DNA of 64,000 nucleotides, taken from contig JACATO010000031.1 in the NCBI GenBank assembly GCA_018389105.1, positions 682,001 to 746,000 on the forward strand, in the 5' to 3' direction. The DNA is from Nautilus pompilius (Eukaryota > Mollusca > Cephalopoda > Nautilida > Nautilidae). Under the pieces are notes generated by a model. That model had not been told where the DNA came from. It saw only the letters and a program-made list of their open reading frames with translations, and ran no database searches. Position numbers and translations under genes: made by a program. Below, piece after piece: positions 12,101-27,100 of this stretch (position 1 is its first letter; each line of letters starts with the position of its first letter).

Positions 12101-15100
12101 AGAAACCTAACACCTACCTCATCATCAGACAGCATACTATGTCTGTGATGTCCCAACTTGGGCTCTGGAACAGAAGTCAGGTATAATCCTGGTTCACCTT
12201 TCTTATTCTAAAACTGCTGAGGCAAGCAATTACCTTTATCTTCAGATAGGTTGTATTCATCCAACACATTCCATTCTTCTACCTGATCAAGATCCTCAAA
12301 CTTTTAAGTCCAAAACATTTTTATTTATCTTCTCATCTTTTGAAGATAACTTGTTGAAAATCTATATCATCAAAGGCAGGATGCAACTTACTCTTCTTCA
12401 TTTCCTACCAGTAACCCACTCACTCGCTTCTCCAACTGCCCAAACTTGTGAACTTACAATCTCTCTTTGATTTTCTCCATTTAAATTTTAAAGATTACAC
12501 TTATCACAAAAACTCTCAAAGTGCAGCAATGTGGCACTGTCAGCAAAATTAAAACATGTTACAGTGATCATTTTGAATCTTATGCTAACATTAAAGACTT
12601 AAAAAAAGAGAATATCTATGTAAATTTAAGAAAACCACCTGACTAACAGATAATGATATAGTTTACAAACAATTTCTAGAAAAGTGCATATTGTGTTTGT
12701 TAAACAAACAACAAATTTCAAAAGAATTTTCTTCCCACCAAGGACCTAGATAGTTTTTTTAGCCAAATAAAATAATAAAAACAACAATATGATACCATAA
12801 ATCAATCAGAAATGACATTAAAATACAGATAATCCAAGTGGTAAAAAATCCCAAAGGTTCAGAAAATATGTCCAAAATAAGCATTTCTAATCCAGTAGTT
12901 TTTGTACAATTCATTCTTATTCTGGTTGAACAGCATCTGCATATTAAATCTAAACACTCCAATAAAAAAAAGAGATTAAGAAAGCTAAGTTAAATTGTTG
13001 AGCAAAAAATAAAAATGGCTATCTAATATCCACATACAAAATGGCAATAATACCAGTCCTGATCACAGACAAGTTGACATTAGTAGAAAAGGTTTTAATA
13101 ATATGAGAGACCAACAACGACCCCAATACCAGCTTGCACCATCTAATCAAACAATCCAGCTGTCATCATGAGATGCTGAACCATTCTTTGACTAGGGCAA
13201 CTTCCAACTGATCAAGAAATTGTGGGCTGACTTGGAAAACACAAACATGCCTTCCTAAGATGTTCTAAATATATTACTCGTAGATCATGCATATCACATC
13301 ATACAAATGTTGTGGAGCTGAAGTGTAACAATTACACCATACATGCAATGCAAATGCATTTTATCATCAAAAAAGATGAAGTTATGACCTTGCTGTTGGG
13401 CCAGAAAGATTACTACATGCATAATGATCTCATCATCTTAGTAACTGGTGCTAGTCGGGCCACCCCTCCTAATGATGACAAGATCAGTTTTAGTCAACAC
13501 GAATGCCAACCCATACTATAAGGCTCTGCAACCAAAATAATTAAGCTGAGTAAGTGCATGATTAACAAATTATTTCCCAGCCTGTCTCCAGACTCTAGCC
13601 CATCCATTGTTAATGTCACTGATCAAAAAACATGGTACCATTTGTTCAACCTCCAGCTTTGATGCTGTATCACTCATTATGTGTGTACCCGTCAATGGTA
13701 CTATGTTATAATGATGCCCAGTAGTACTATTCTGGACTGCACACCACTAGGATAAAGCGTGTAGCAAACTGCCTGTAAAAACTTCTATGGTTGGTTGTTC
13801 TTTGGAGAGATTGTTGTTGTTGAAAAATGGTTTCTTCTGGCAAGGGTAACAAAATAACATCCTCAAGAGATGGGGCTTATCCATGGGTGACAAAAATGAA
13901 TGTCTCCATAAAATAGTCAGTCTGACAGTACCTTTGTTAGTGTCTAAAAATGATGCTGTCTGTGAAGAAACAGCAATTTGTGTCATTCCTCTATAAACTA
14001 TCCCAATGGCCTGAGCCACTTCACTGTGTGTTAAATGGCAAACTAGGCATTCCTAACCTGACTCACACCACATGCATGGCCGTTTATAGAAGTTGAAATG
14101 GGTCATGTGAAAAGATGTACACAAATTAAGTGGAACTGATTTGTGAGTGAGTTTCTAAGGATGTTTATTTCCAGAGATGGTGATGCATGTTGTATGTGCA
14201 ATTTCATGCTTGTGTTTCCTTCCTCACTATGCAGGTCCTCTTCAACCAGAATAAGAACAAGTTTGAACAACTCACCATACAAATACTGCAGGCTTGGAAA
14301 CTACCACTTGTTGCTTATTTTTTTATGATAAGTACATTTAACCCGTGACAAAGAATTTAAATTTTAGCACGAAAAAAAAAGAAAAGATCTGATAAATATT
14401 TCACACTGAATCTCAATGTATTCCCATCTGAAAAGCCTCATAAAGTTAAATACCATAACTCCACCTATTAGTTTTGTATATGTACAGGTGTATCTCAAAA
14501 AATTAGAATATCGTGGAAGAGTTCATTTTTTTCCGTAATTTAATTCAAACTTTCATATATTCTAGATTCATTACACATAAAGTTAAATAATTCAAGGCTT
14601 TTTTGTTTTAATTTTGATGATTGGTGCTTACAGCTCATGAAAATCAAAATATTAGAATATTTCATACGATCAATTTAAAAAAAAAAAAGGATCTATAATA
14701 TAGAAATGACGAACTTCTGAAAAGTATGTTCATTTATGCACTCAATACTTGGTCGGGGCTCCTTTTGCATGAATCAATGTGGTGTGGCATGGAGGCGATC
14801 AGCCTGTGGCACTGCTGAGGTGTTATGGAAGCCCAGGTTGCTTTGATACTGGGCCTTCAGCTCGTCTGTATTGTTGGGTCTGGTGTCTCTCATCTTCCTC
14901 TTGACAATACAGGTCAGGCGAGTTGGAGTTGGCTGGCCAATCAAGCACAGTAATACCATGATCAGCAAACCAGTTACTAGTAGTTTTGGCACTGTGGGCA
15001 GGTGCCAAGTCCTGCAGGAAAAGGAAATCAGCATCTCCATAAAGCTTTTCAGCAGATGGAAGCATGAAGTGCTCTAAAATCTCCTGGTAGATGGCTGTGT

Positions 15101-18100
15101 TGACTTTGGAATTGATAAAACACAGTGGACCAACACCAGCAGATGAAATGGCACCCCAAATCATCACTGACTGTGGAAACTTCACACTGGACTTCAAGCA
15201 ACTTGGATTCTGTGCCTCTCCACTCTTCCTCCAGACCGTGGGACCTTGATTTCCAAATGAAATGCAAAATTTACTTTCATCTGAAAAGAGGACTTTGGAC
15301 CACTGAGCAACGGTCCAGTTCTTTTTCTCCTTAGCTCAGGTAAGACACTTCTGACGTTGTCTCTGGTTCAGGGGTGGCTTGACACTAGGAATGCAACACT
15401 TGTAGCCCAGCGTGGTGGCTCTTGATGCACTGACTCCAGCCTCAGTCCACTCCTTGTGAAGCTCCCCCAAGTTCTCGAATCTGCTTTGCTTGACAATCCT
15501 CTCGAGGCTGTGGTCATCCCTCTTGCTTGTGCACCATGAATATGCTTTGATACAGCACTCTGCAAACAGCCAGCCCTTTCAGCAATAACCTACCCTCCTT
15601 GTTGGAGGGTGTCATTGAGCGTCTTCTGGACAACTGTCAAGTCAGCAGTCTTCCCCATGATTGTGGTTGTGTGTACTGAACCAGACTGAGAGATTCAATG
15701 GTATTTATACTGCATAAATAGTGATTTACATGTAATGAGTCTAGAATATATACAATTTTCACTTTCTGAAATAAGTGACAAAAAATATTGAACGCTTCCA
15801 CGATATTCTAATTTTTTGAGATGCACCTGTATATACGAAATGGATAAAAGAAACCATAAGGATAAACAAATTTAACAGAAAAGATAAAGTTTTTCAGGTT
15901 TGTGTTCATTCAAAACTACATTTTAAGTGAGATGGACAAAGATGAGTACATTGCTAGTTTGACATCCACACCATACAATATGGCCAATATCATAACATTT
16001 TTTAAATTTAAATCAACGTTTTTAAAGGCCAAATGTTTCTTGAAAACAGCTGCTGATCTTGCTCACATTGAAGATAGCAAGATATATAACCCTTAAACAA
16101 CAAAAGTTAATACATTTTATTACAAGTTGAAAGGAAAATTTTATATTCCTAAAATAAAGTTCTAAGCAGAAGCCTGAAACACTAAAATAGTTAGATAATT
16201 ACATTTTTTGGAAAATTACATGTACATAATGAGGCACAACTTTCCTCAGAGCTTACAAAATTTGTTCTTAATTTAGTAATTTTGAAGAAGAAGAAATGTC
16301 TCATCACTGAAGTGTTATCAGTTAATGGTTTTCCTAAACAAACAATTGAACAGAAGGTTCATAAAGCACTTTAAAAACTCTCTACATACAGGAATCTTTA
16401 TTAAAACAATGGAAATCATCTTGATGGAAACTGTTTTACATTATCTGTTCACTTACACTATATATTTTCTGCTTTTTTTTTCAAATATACATAAAAAATG
16501 TAAATAACTAACAATTTCTGCTGTTTTTTGTGATAAACACTCATGCAAAACAAAAAGTTAGTTCTTTTTGAGGATTTAAAAATAAACTTAGATTCACATT
16601 TTAAATGTTTCTGTAATTTTCCATGCTTTTCATGATTAATCTTTTATTAATAAGAATTTGTATCTTGAATTTCCCCGTTTTTCTGCCTGACATACTGTTA
16701 ATGATGTGTTATTTTGGTAAGAATTTACTTTTCAAAACTTCAATATAATTAAAGATGAAATCAGATAGTCTTGGCAGAAATGACATTTCCATTATTATTA
16801 TTATTATAAAATACATATACCAGGGGGTGGGGGGGATAATTTAACACTTTTCTTTATCCATAAAGAACTTTTGCCTATAACTATGTTTAAAATGCAATCT
16901 TGAATTTTAAATGTGAATAGTCTCTTAATGCAAACAGTTAGCCCTAGATACCTGCATATGTACGGAGGAAATTCCCAGCTTTCAGATCCAGAACTTTAAC
17001 ACAGCCATCTTCATAGCCAATACATGCTCGTTTTCCTGAAACCAACAAACAATTTCTTTCTTCATTAGATAAAAGACACTAGCACAATTTAGTGCTAACC
17101 ATAAATTTATATATATAACAGCTCACCTAACAATTATTTCTATCTCTCGTGACAGTTTGTTTTTTTACAAAACTTCTTTCCTTGATGCATTCCAGAGTTC
17201 AATGCAAATTGTAATTAAATAAGTTCCAAAAGAACTCTACAACCTAAAAAACAAAGGCAATTTTGTCCTGAGGAAAAAAAAAAAAAAAAAGCTGATAAAT
17301 AACTGCCTGTTTTCAAGAAAATGAAATGGCTGGTCCACTCTGATGTACACACAAACAAACAAACAAAATAAAAGCATTTTTATTTTCTTTGAAATCTCTC
17401 TCCCAGAGGCCCATGACTAATGCTTACCATCTGGCAAGATCCTGCCACAAAAGCTGCTCTGACCATGACCCTGGAAAATCTTGCACTCTCCTCCAGGTAC
17501 CTTCCACATCCAAATTTCTCCACCTGTTGTACCAGCCAAGAGGATATATGCTTCAGGATGCCATTCAATCCACTGCAGTAAAAGTAAAATCACAGCTACT
17601 ACAAGTATTCACATTTAACAAACAGAACCATAACAACCACATTTGTTTATTAGATGTCTCTTACCTCATTGTGACAAGCTTATATCATAAGATAAAACGA
17701 AAAAAGTACTCAAAACCATATATAAGGAAGTGAAAAATACAGAAATGGTAGAATAATTAAAAGTTACTGTAACTTCCTCTGAGGGCAAATTAATAATACA
17801 AGTTTCTTTAGTTCTGGTAAATGAAATGAAGAAATGAATATTAATTCATAATTTTTTTAAGTTAAACAAATGTAAATAAGAATTTTGCATTACTCTTTAT
17901 CTTTCCTTGCATAACTTTCTCATTTCATAGATGTTTGACACAGCACAAACTGAGACTCAAAAGTTTATTCTGAAGCTAATATATGTAGTATATTTGTGCC
18001 ATTTTTGGGCACACTAGACCTATTCAAATTTCATAACCAATTTGGATGAATTAGATTTGGTTTCTTTTGTTCTCTCTGATGTTAGCACTACTGATTGAAA

Positions 18101-21100
18101 TTTTAACCAATGGAAAACTTGCAACTTTTGACATCCTGACAAAAGTTTTTTTGTTATAAAAAGAGAAAATAGAATGAATATTTCAAGGTGCTCATGGTAC
18201 TATCAGTAGCACAGCAGTTTATCAATGAAAAATTTGCCTCTGATGAGTATTCAGACAGGAGGATCACTGAAAAAACTGAACTTGCACCACACTGCGATAT
18301 CCAACATGCCCAGAAAGTTTACAGCAACAGGCTACAGCATCTAACATGGTGTATCACATGAATAATTGAGGAAACTGACTGCCAGTGATGACTGTTGTCT
18401 CATCAGAATACCCATGAAAAATCATTATAAAACAAGTCCAGAACTGTTGAGAGATTGGAATGGCTACTAGCCATCAGTCTGGTATACATACAAATAGCCC
18501 TTTCTCAAAGAGAAGCAGTGAAGGAATCAAATGGAGTGGGTGAAATACCACTAACAATGGACTGTTGATGACAGGTAATCATTTTCAGTGATAAGAGCAC
18601 ATTTAATTTCAACAAACATGGAGAGAACATCTATTGGCCAAGCAAGCAAAGAATACTGGGCAAGTGCATTTTCCCATGATTAAGAACCCACAGCCATCAT
18701 AGTGTGAGGATGTATGTTTATATCTGGAGTTAGTTATCCACACATCATTGAAGACATGATAAACACACTGAATATATTGATGACCTGTAACACTGACTGC
18801 TTCCCAATGCCCGAGAACTAATGCCAGGACATCAGGACAGGAACTGATGGTTACAAGATGACAACATACCCTGCCAAAGATGCACTGTGGCATTAAAGAT
18901 CACAAGGTACAGTGTCTGAATTGGCCTGCACAGAGTTGGCACCAAGTGGGTTGGGTATTTGCGAAGATGTAAACCAAAGACCGAAGTCAAACTTATAGAA
19001 GCATTAAATCATATGACACCGATTAAGTTGCATGACCTGGTCACTAGTATGTCCAAACACTGTGCACAGGTTATCCAAAACAAAAGGTGGCCAATAAATT
19101 AGTGAGCTTTAAAAAAATGTTGTTTTCTTTTCCGCAGTTGCTTTTGCATAATTTCTGTCTGTTATCCAGCTTTGTAATAGTGGTAGTGCAATTGGTACAA
19201 ATCTGGTCTTGATATGACTACACTTCCAGTGATGTGATACCACAATGAGTGTATTTCTGTAATCTTTAACAGAGCATTCACATAGAAAACTGCTTGTGCT
19301 GTAATTTGATACTCTGTGTACCTTAACAACTCTATGAGGTGAGGAGATATACAAGCCTTCATGTCAAACTTGCAAACATGCAGAATGGCAACTTTGTTGT
19401 TTTTTTGCACACCACTGTAGACAAAAATATCAAAGAAAATACTTATTTTAAAAACTGTCTTTAAGAAAATAATTTATTCCATAAGGATTCCACATCCTTA
19501 CTGTCAGTGGCTTTTAATTACTATGAATGCTTTAAAAAAATTAATAAAACTAATTATAAGCAGCAGATTAAATTAAAACAACTTTCAACATTTATGAAAC
19601 TCCATTACTATCTGGTTAAGAAGGTAACAACCAGTTTTTATTAGAGTCCATAATATATCATTATGTTCTCTGATACATAACATAATAGATATTCTTTTAC
19701 GAGTCATAAATTCAATTGATGAATCATGAACAATTTAGTAATACCAACCCTAGTTTCTTTACATTCAAATGACAAAACTTCTTCTAAGGAATCAACCTTC
19801 CAAACTTTAATTATCCCACTCATGTCACATTCGGCAGCATAAACTCCATTGTAGCTAAAACCCAGACTAATGACAGAATCCTGATGACCTGCATTAAAAA
19901 AAAAAAAAAAACATATCAAAACTGGACAGCATTAAAATCTTATCAAAAATAAGAAAGAAAGAAAAAAAACAACCTTTAAACTGGGTTTATTTAACACAGT
20001 TGAGTAATTGAAAAAAATCTAATTTTAACGTATTAAATATCAAGCTGAGATCTGCCTTTATAAAAACAAAACATGGAACTAGTAATCATGACTTTGTCTT
20101 TATTCATCTTTCTTCAGAATTATTTATTAAAAATGAATTTTTAAAAGTTTATTAGTTGCACTTCTGACAGATATCCACGTTGTTTCTTAGTGCAGGATAA
20201 ATCTTTTAAGTATGGTTACTGATTAGCTTAAATGTGGCTTGGCAGGGAGCTTTCAATCCTCCATAAAAGAAAAGTGCTTATTAATGTTTTCAATTAATTT
20301 TTACTATCACTAATAATCACCATTGTTATCAATTTATTCCATTCATTTTTAACTTTTGTACTAAAAATATTCTAATATTAAAACATACTAAAATATTTGC
20401 CCAAGTATTTTTCATGCAGAAATTTTTATTACTATTAGTTTAATCCATGTTTATAATATCAGAACCCACAACACTGTACATAAAAATTTGTTGCTAATCA
20501 ATTATTTCTAATTTGATGTTACAGAACAGTCGTCTATTACCAACTGCATTAGAATTTTACCTAATTTTAATAACATTATTTATGCTACATTTTTAACGTT
20601 CATTTGTTTAATAACTTCAATGCATTTCTCTATGAGCATTCTAAACACCGTCAATTATTTAACATTCTTTATTACACGATACAATAAAGATAAAAGAGCT
20701 AACTTTACTTGTCCAAGCTACTACTTAAACTAAGAAATAACTGTTCTTGGGCAAGGTGTGACAACAATTCTCCAATAAATTAAATTGATGAAAAAAAAAA
20801 AAAAGTAAACATTTGCTAATGATAGCAGTTCATTTGTAGAATAGCAAATTTAATGTCTCTTCTACAACATAACTTACCTGTACACTGCAGTAGGATATCT
20901 CCAGAGTTGGCTCTCCACAGCAAAGCCTGGTCATCTTGGCCCCCAGTAAACACCAGTTGGTTAGTGATTGGGTCAAGTCGAATACAGAAAATAGAATCTA
21001 AATACAAGAGTACAAAGAAGAGAGAGAGAGAGAGAGTACTTTGATTCTGTGTAGTTTAGTTTTGTTTATTAAAAGAAGGCAGTAAACCATCATGATTTAT

Positions 21101-24100
21101 TGAAAGCTCACAGAAAAATAAATATTAATTCTGTCACCATTGACAACCACTGTTGGCATTTCATTTCATTCATTTACAGTTGTGTTACTAAAGATATTTA
21201 CTAATATCAAATCATGCACCATTGTTAATTGTGTTGTGGACCTGCACTAATTCAAGTCAGAAGAAGAAACAGGCTGATCTTTATAACTGGACACCACAAA
21301 AACACAAATTTAAATATAAGATAATGAAAATTAATCATCTTTAAGTGTTGAAAATTATTTCAACAAATTATCAGCTTCAAGCAGTTGTTATCAAGCTTGT
21401 GAAGACTATATAGTACCTATACATGTTCATATTCTAGTTGAAAAAGACTTGCATCATGGAAGATAAGTTAAATTGTTGAGCAAAGACAAAATGGCTGTCT
21501 AATATGAGCATACAAAATGGCAGCAATGCCAGTCTTAAAGTGATTAAACTGAAATTAACAAAAAAGGCTCAAATAATGTGTGTGACTATCAGTGATCCTA
21601 ATAAAAGCTTGCAAACATACAGATCACTTCATCACAAGCTCCAAAATCTGCTTAATAACCAATCAGGGTAAACCTAGTACAGTAGAGCACCAATTATCCA
21701 AACTAAATGGGAGCAAGGGTGGTCCAAATAATCAAAAATCTGAATAACTGAACATTATTATACTGTAAGGTAGGTGCATACAGTACATGTATTTTGAATA
21801 TATATATTTTATGATATTGTTAATAAAGTTAATAAAAATGAAAATCATCTAAGAGACAAGTAATAAATGATTCAGTTTACCTGTGCAATGTATACACTTT
21901 AAACAACTGAGTAACAGCAATAGTATATATGTACAGTACTGTAATTCATTTAAGTCAAAAACTAAGTGATTGATAGCTGCTTTATGAGAGACTTTTCTTT
22001 TGTAGCTAAATTACACAGGCTCTTCAAACACAGCAGCTAAACAGTCACACTCTGCCTCCCCCAACCAACCATGTCATCACAGTATCCAGACATTTAAAAG
22101 CCTCTGCATATGACAGCTCCTCATAATCTTCCTTATTTTCTTCTTGAGGTTCTTCTTCTTCTTCTTGTATAAATTCAATGATCTCCTCTTCTGTTAAGAG
22201 TTGATAGCCAGGGTCATCATCAGTGTCATAGTCCATCCACTCTTTGACATCTTCTAAATCACAATCCAAACATTCAGAAATTTTTTCTAGTGCTACTGCT
22301 ATGTCAATGGCAATTTTTTCTGTCTCTGACCATCTTAAGATGCAGTTTTAAAATTTTTATTCCATATTTTCTGGAGCATAGTATTTTTTTAAGGAATTCC
22401 AAAAATCAGCCAGTTACAGTAATCTTTAATTTCAACATTTTTTTAAAAACTATGCCTTCTTTGTTGACATTGGCCAATAAAATCTTTTGAGAGTTGTTTG
22501 TTATATAGATGTTTGTGTTTCAATCACTTCCTGATCTATTTGTTGTATTACAGAAGTAATGTTCAACAGAAGAAATATTACCTTAAACATGCCATCATTA
22601 CGTTCCAGAAGTTCAGCTGAGAGATAAGACAATGCACTGTCTAGTGTAGCAAAACTTTTCAACTTGGTATTTACTTAACCATAGAAATGAAGGTTCTGTT
22701 ACCATTTCAAAAACACTTGAGCATTCATCCAGAGTTTTTTTTTTTCGATTGTAAAGTTTTTTACATTCTTGAATGCCCCAAGTTATTTTTGATTTCCCAA
22801 TGAGTATCAAAGTCAACTTGTGATTTCCACTAGCATTAACACATACCAAAATCGTCTCTGTCTCTCTCTTTAGACATTTTGCAACTGGGCACAGTTGTCT
22901 TTCTTCCTGATGCCAGTGATTTATTTGGAAGAGTTTTCCAGTTAAGCCTGGATGGAGTGAGTATCATACCTTTCTTCATGAATTAACTTTTCTAATTTTT
23001 AACAAAATTATTAGCTTCAGTAAAGAAGCTTTAACCACAAATTTCCAGGACACACATACCATGCTGTAACTTAAAATTTCTTAGCCATACAGAGCTTGCC
23101 TTAAATTCTGGATTGCCACCAAGTTTTTCATTAAAAATTAGTCTTTTCACAAAGAAAATGGTCCTAAAAAAGGCTGAAAATCACATGTAAACAGCATCAG
23201 TCCACTTTCTCATTTTCTGGCTTTTGCACTGCCTTCCATGCTGAACTTATAGCCCACTCCTCCATAAGAGAAACAAAATTAAGAATTGAGTCACTATTTT
23301 TTTTAAATATCTGATACTGTTGAAGTTCCAACACCATATTTCTCTGCTAACTTTTTACCAGGTTAACCTCTCTTCCACTTGTTTACAATGACCACAAATA
23401 CCCTGCTACACTGCTGAAAGTCAGTACACTTCTCTACTACATGTTATGAAGTGGTTATTCATGGCTACACATTTAACATTTGTATGGCTATCAGAAACAT
23501 TTTTTAATTTTCAAAATTTGATCTGAATAATTGAAAAATCATTGCTCTAATGTATATTTAATCTTTCTGCATACTCTAAATGCATAAGTTTGGAAAGAGT
23601 TGATCATGAAATGATCAAAAAATTTATACTACTACGAATAAAAACATTAAAATAATGAGATATTTGAATAATCAGCAACACACTGTAGCCACATTTAACA
23701 TTGAATAACGATAACAATATTTTCAATTTTTTCTGTATTTTGGTCTATCATAAAATGGCAAAAACAACAAAATCTAGATTTACCGAGATAAAACGTTTTA
23801 TGCATCTTAAGAAAAAAGAGTATAGTTAAATTTATATGAGACGAATATAATTATTAAAATATAAAATTAAATGCCTGTCTATTTTCTTCTTGAGTTCATA
23901 TAACCTAAATGTTAATATAGCTATTTAAAAATGTAAAACTCCCTAATTTTAATTCATACAATGCTTAAAAAATTAAATAGATTTGTGATGCAATTTAGAG
24001 TATAACCCATTCAGTTACTAAAATTTCACTAATCAGGATTTAAAAGTTTCTTCAAAGAATTGTGCACCATAGTTTCGGAAAGATATGTAAATTTCTTAAT

Positions 24101-27100
24101 GTTGTAAAACTGTTGTAAATTTTAATCAAATGTAAACCTTAAACCAATTTTGCTGTAAACACTTCATTTTTCTGATTTCTTCCTTGTTTTGGGAGATGAA
24201 ATAAATTCATTCATTTCTCTAGTTAATGCCATTAAAGTGCTAATACATTTAATAATGATATTATAAATCTTTCACAGCACAGCAATGTCATTTAACTATA
24301 TTCAGTAGGGTTCAAAGGTCTAAATCTATTTACATTTTTGTAACAAAAGCTAAGTATGAATTTAATTATATAGTAATAGAACTTCAAAATTAGTGAATAC
24401 TCTTATTTTGAGATATGTTCAGAAGCCAAAATACTACAAATAATAAATGATTGAGTAAAGCTAATATTTGGTGAGACCTCAATTTGCCTTCAGAACAGTA
24501 CCAATCCTGTAAGGTACTGATTCAGTCAATTTCCAACACTCAGATATTACATTCCAAAACATGTTGAAGTTAGCAGGATTGTGCTGTTTTTTTGCATTTT
24601 AGGATAATTCCATAAGTGCTTCATGGAGTTTAAATCAAGCAATTAGGGAAGAAATTCCATGATTTATAATATGCCTGCTTCTTTTCCTTTCAGGTACTGT
24701 TTTTACAGTTTAGAAGTGTGCTTTTGATCATTATCCTGTTGAAAAACAAAGTCATTACCAATCAATTTTAATCTAGTAAGTATACTATGGCAATGAAATA
24801 TTGAGTGGTAACTCTTCTTTGTCAGTGAATAGGCTGTTTTGTGAAGATCACCAACTCCAATGACACTAAAACAACACAAATTTTGATATAACTTCCACCA
24901 TGCTTTATTAAAGGTTTTAAGCAATTTTATGTTAATTTGTCACCAGATTTGCATGTCACATGCTGCTGCTTAGAATATAAATATTTTAAATTTTGATTCA
25001 TCAATGAATAACACTTTTTTCCAATCTTCTCTGGTATAATTTGAGCATTTCTGAGTTCTCGCCAATTGTTTACCTTTGTTTCCTTTCATTAAAAGTGGTT
25101 TAGCTGCAGAAAATCTCCAATTAAGTCCAACATAAGCAACCCTCCTCTTCACATTAGATTAACTGACCTTTTCTTCTGATCCAACTGCTCACGAATCTTG
25201 GAAGTTTTTCATCTCTTGTATAGGGACATAAGCATAACATAGCAGTCTTCCTTTGTAGTTGATACTTTTCTTCCTGATCATAATTCTGATTTAAAGTTGT
25301 TTTTTTTTGGTACCTCCCTCAAGTTATTTAAACTGCACCCATGGAAATATGCAACTGAGCAGCTACATATTGTTGATTATGTCCATCTTTTATCAAAGCT
25401 AGAATCTGACCATGTACACCTTCACTCATTTCCTGTACCAAAGAGCAAATATTACACGACAAATCTGTACATTAATTCATTTACCTGATACAAACTTTTT
25501 GACTTGAATGAAAATCTTCAACTTTTAATTTAACTAAGAAGTTAATCTTAAAATCTGACTTCAAATACTATTAACATAAAAGTTTGTTGATACTTGAATA
25601 GTATTTAATAGTATTTCAATCTGTTTATATTTCTGAAAATAACTTTTAAGCCAATTGAATCCTGCTGTCATATTAATTAGCTTCACTTGATCATTTCATG
25701 CGTAGTTATATATCTCAATATAAATGTACATACTGATTTTGATGCTGTATTACTGCATAATTAAATTCATATTTTAATTATTAGTTTTAGATTTTTGGAC
25801 CCAACAATAAGCCTGAGAAATAGCACTACATTATTGTCTTTTTTACTTGTTCTCTACTTCTTTTAGATCTCATATTTGTATATTGTTTGTAGGTCCAGAA
25901 TGGTACAACTTATAAAAAGTTGTCCCTAAGGTGATTTGTATAGATTTTGCATAGCTCACATCTCAGAGAAATGGTTCATACCTTTGTGACCTCGGAAAGT
26001 GAATTTGGACACATCCTCAAAAACCACTTCATTCTGGGCATCCTTTGGCTCAGCATCAGATAATTCAACATCTTCTAGTTCTTCAGCTATGTTATCTGTT
26101 GTTACAAAAGAAATATTAACATTTTAAGTTATTTTCTTAATTACAAGCCTAAAACAATACCAAAAATAAGTTTTATGGTAAATAACCATTTCATCAAATA
26201 TTACAACCGAAATTGGCTCTATTAAGAAAAAGTAGAGAGAAGAAAGACAAAATTAAATTTACTAAAAAATATAAATGTGTGCCAAATAAATCTATAGCTA
26301 AGCAGAAAGAAAATATCATAGTAGCATGTACTATTACAGGATCATCAGTGCTAATTTCAATAATCAAACTTTTGGTATTGTAAAATATAAATGTTGAAGC
26401 TATCCTGGCATACTGGATAAATACCAGATATTAAGAAAACATCAATTTTTTAAATAGCATAACACAATAATTGCAAAGAGCCAAATTGTAAAATTTATGC
26501 ACACTTCCCAACATGCCAAGAGCAACAAAACAATTCAAAAGTATGAACTTCTTTTAAATCAACATTCAAATACAAAGAGATTTTGATATTTGCATTTTCA
26601 TTATTTAATGAATAATGAATGGCTTTCTAATCCTGAATTTTAAAAGTATTTCTGATCAATTAAGGACTAAATGTAATGAATTTTTGAATTTCCATAAATC
26701 AGTTAAATTTTAGGGTCATACAGCAAGTCATCTACTGTATGGCTGCACTGAAATACACACACTATGAAAGCATCAATGCTCATTTGTAGATTAAACTGTT
26801 AAAACATTAGGTTGTTAAAATGAAAATTAGCAGACCACATTCTGACCATTATTGTGCATATAAAGAAAAAAAATTTAAAAGCCTATTATTTTGAATGGTA
26901 TTGTACAGGGTGTCCCTAAAGTCTGGACACACAGGAAATATCACTATAATTTTTTTTTACCTCCACAGATAACTACAACTAACTATACTTTTTTACCTCC
27001 ACAGATTAAATGAGTTTGTCGAAAGAAGAAAGAATTGAACTGGTACTTCTCAGGGGATGTGAAGGATGGTCACATCGAAAGATAGCTGATGTTTTCAATG

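Noticed and set aside
22045-22269. Acidic 74-codon frame as an AAMP exon
   Set aside because: It is the C-terminal tail of a jerky/Tigger transposase lying inside a bounded transposon. AAMP exons 2 and 3 join in phase without it.
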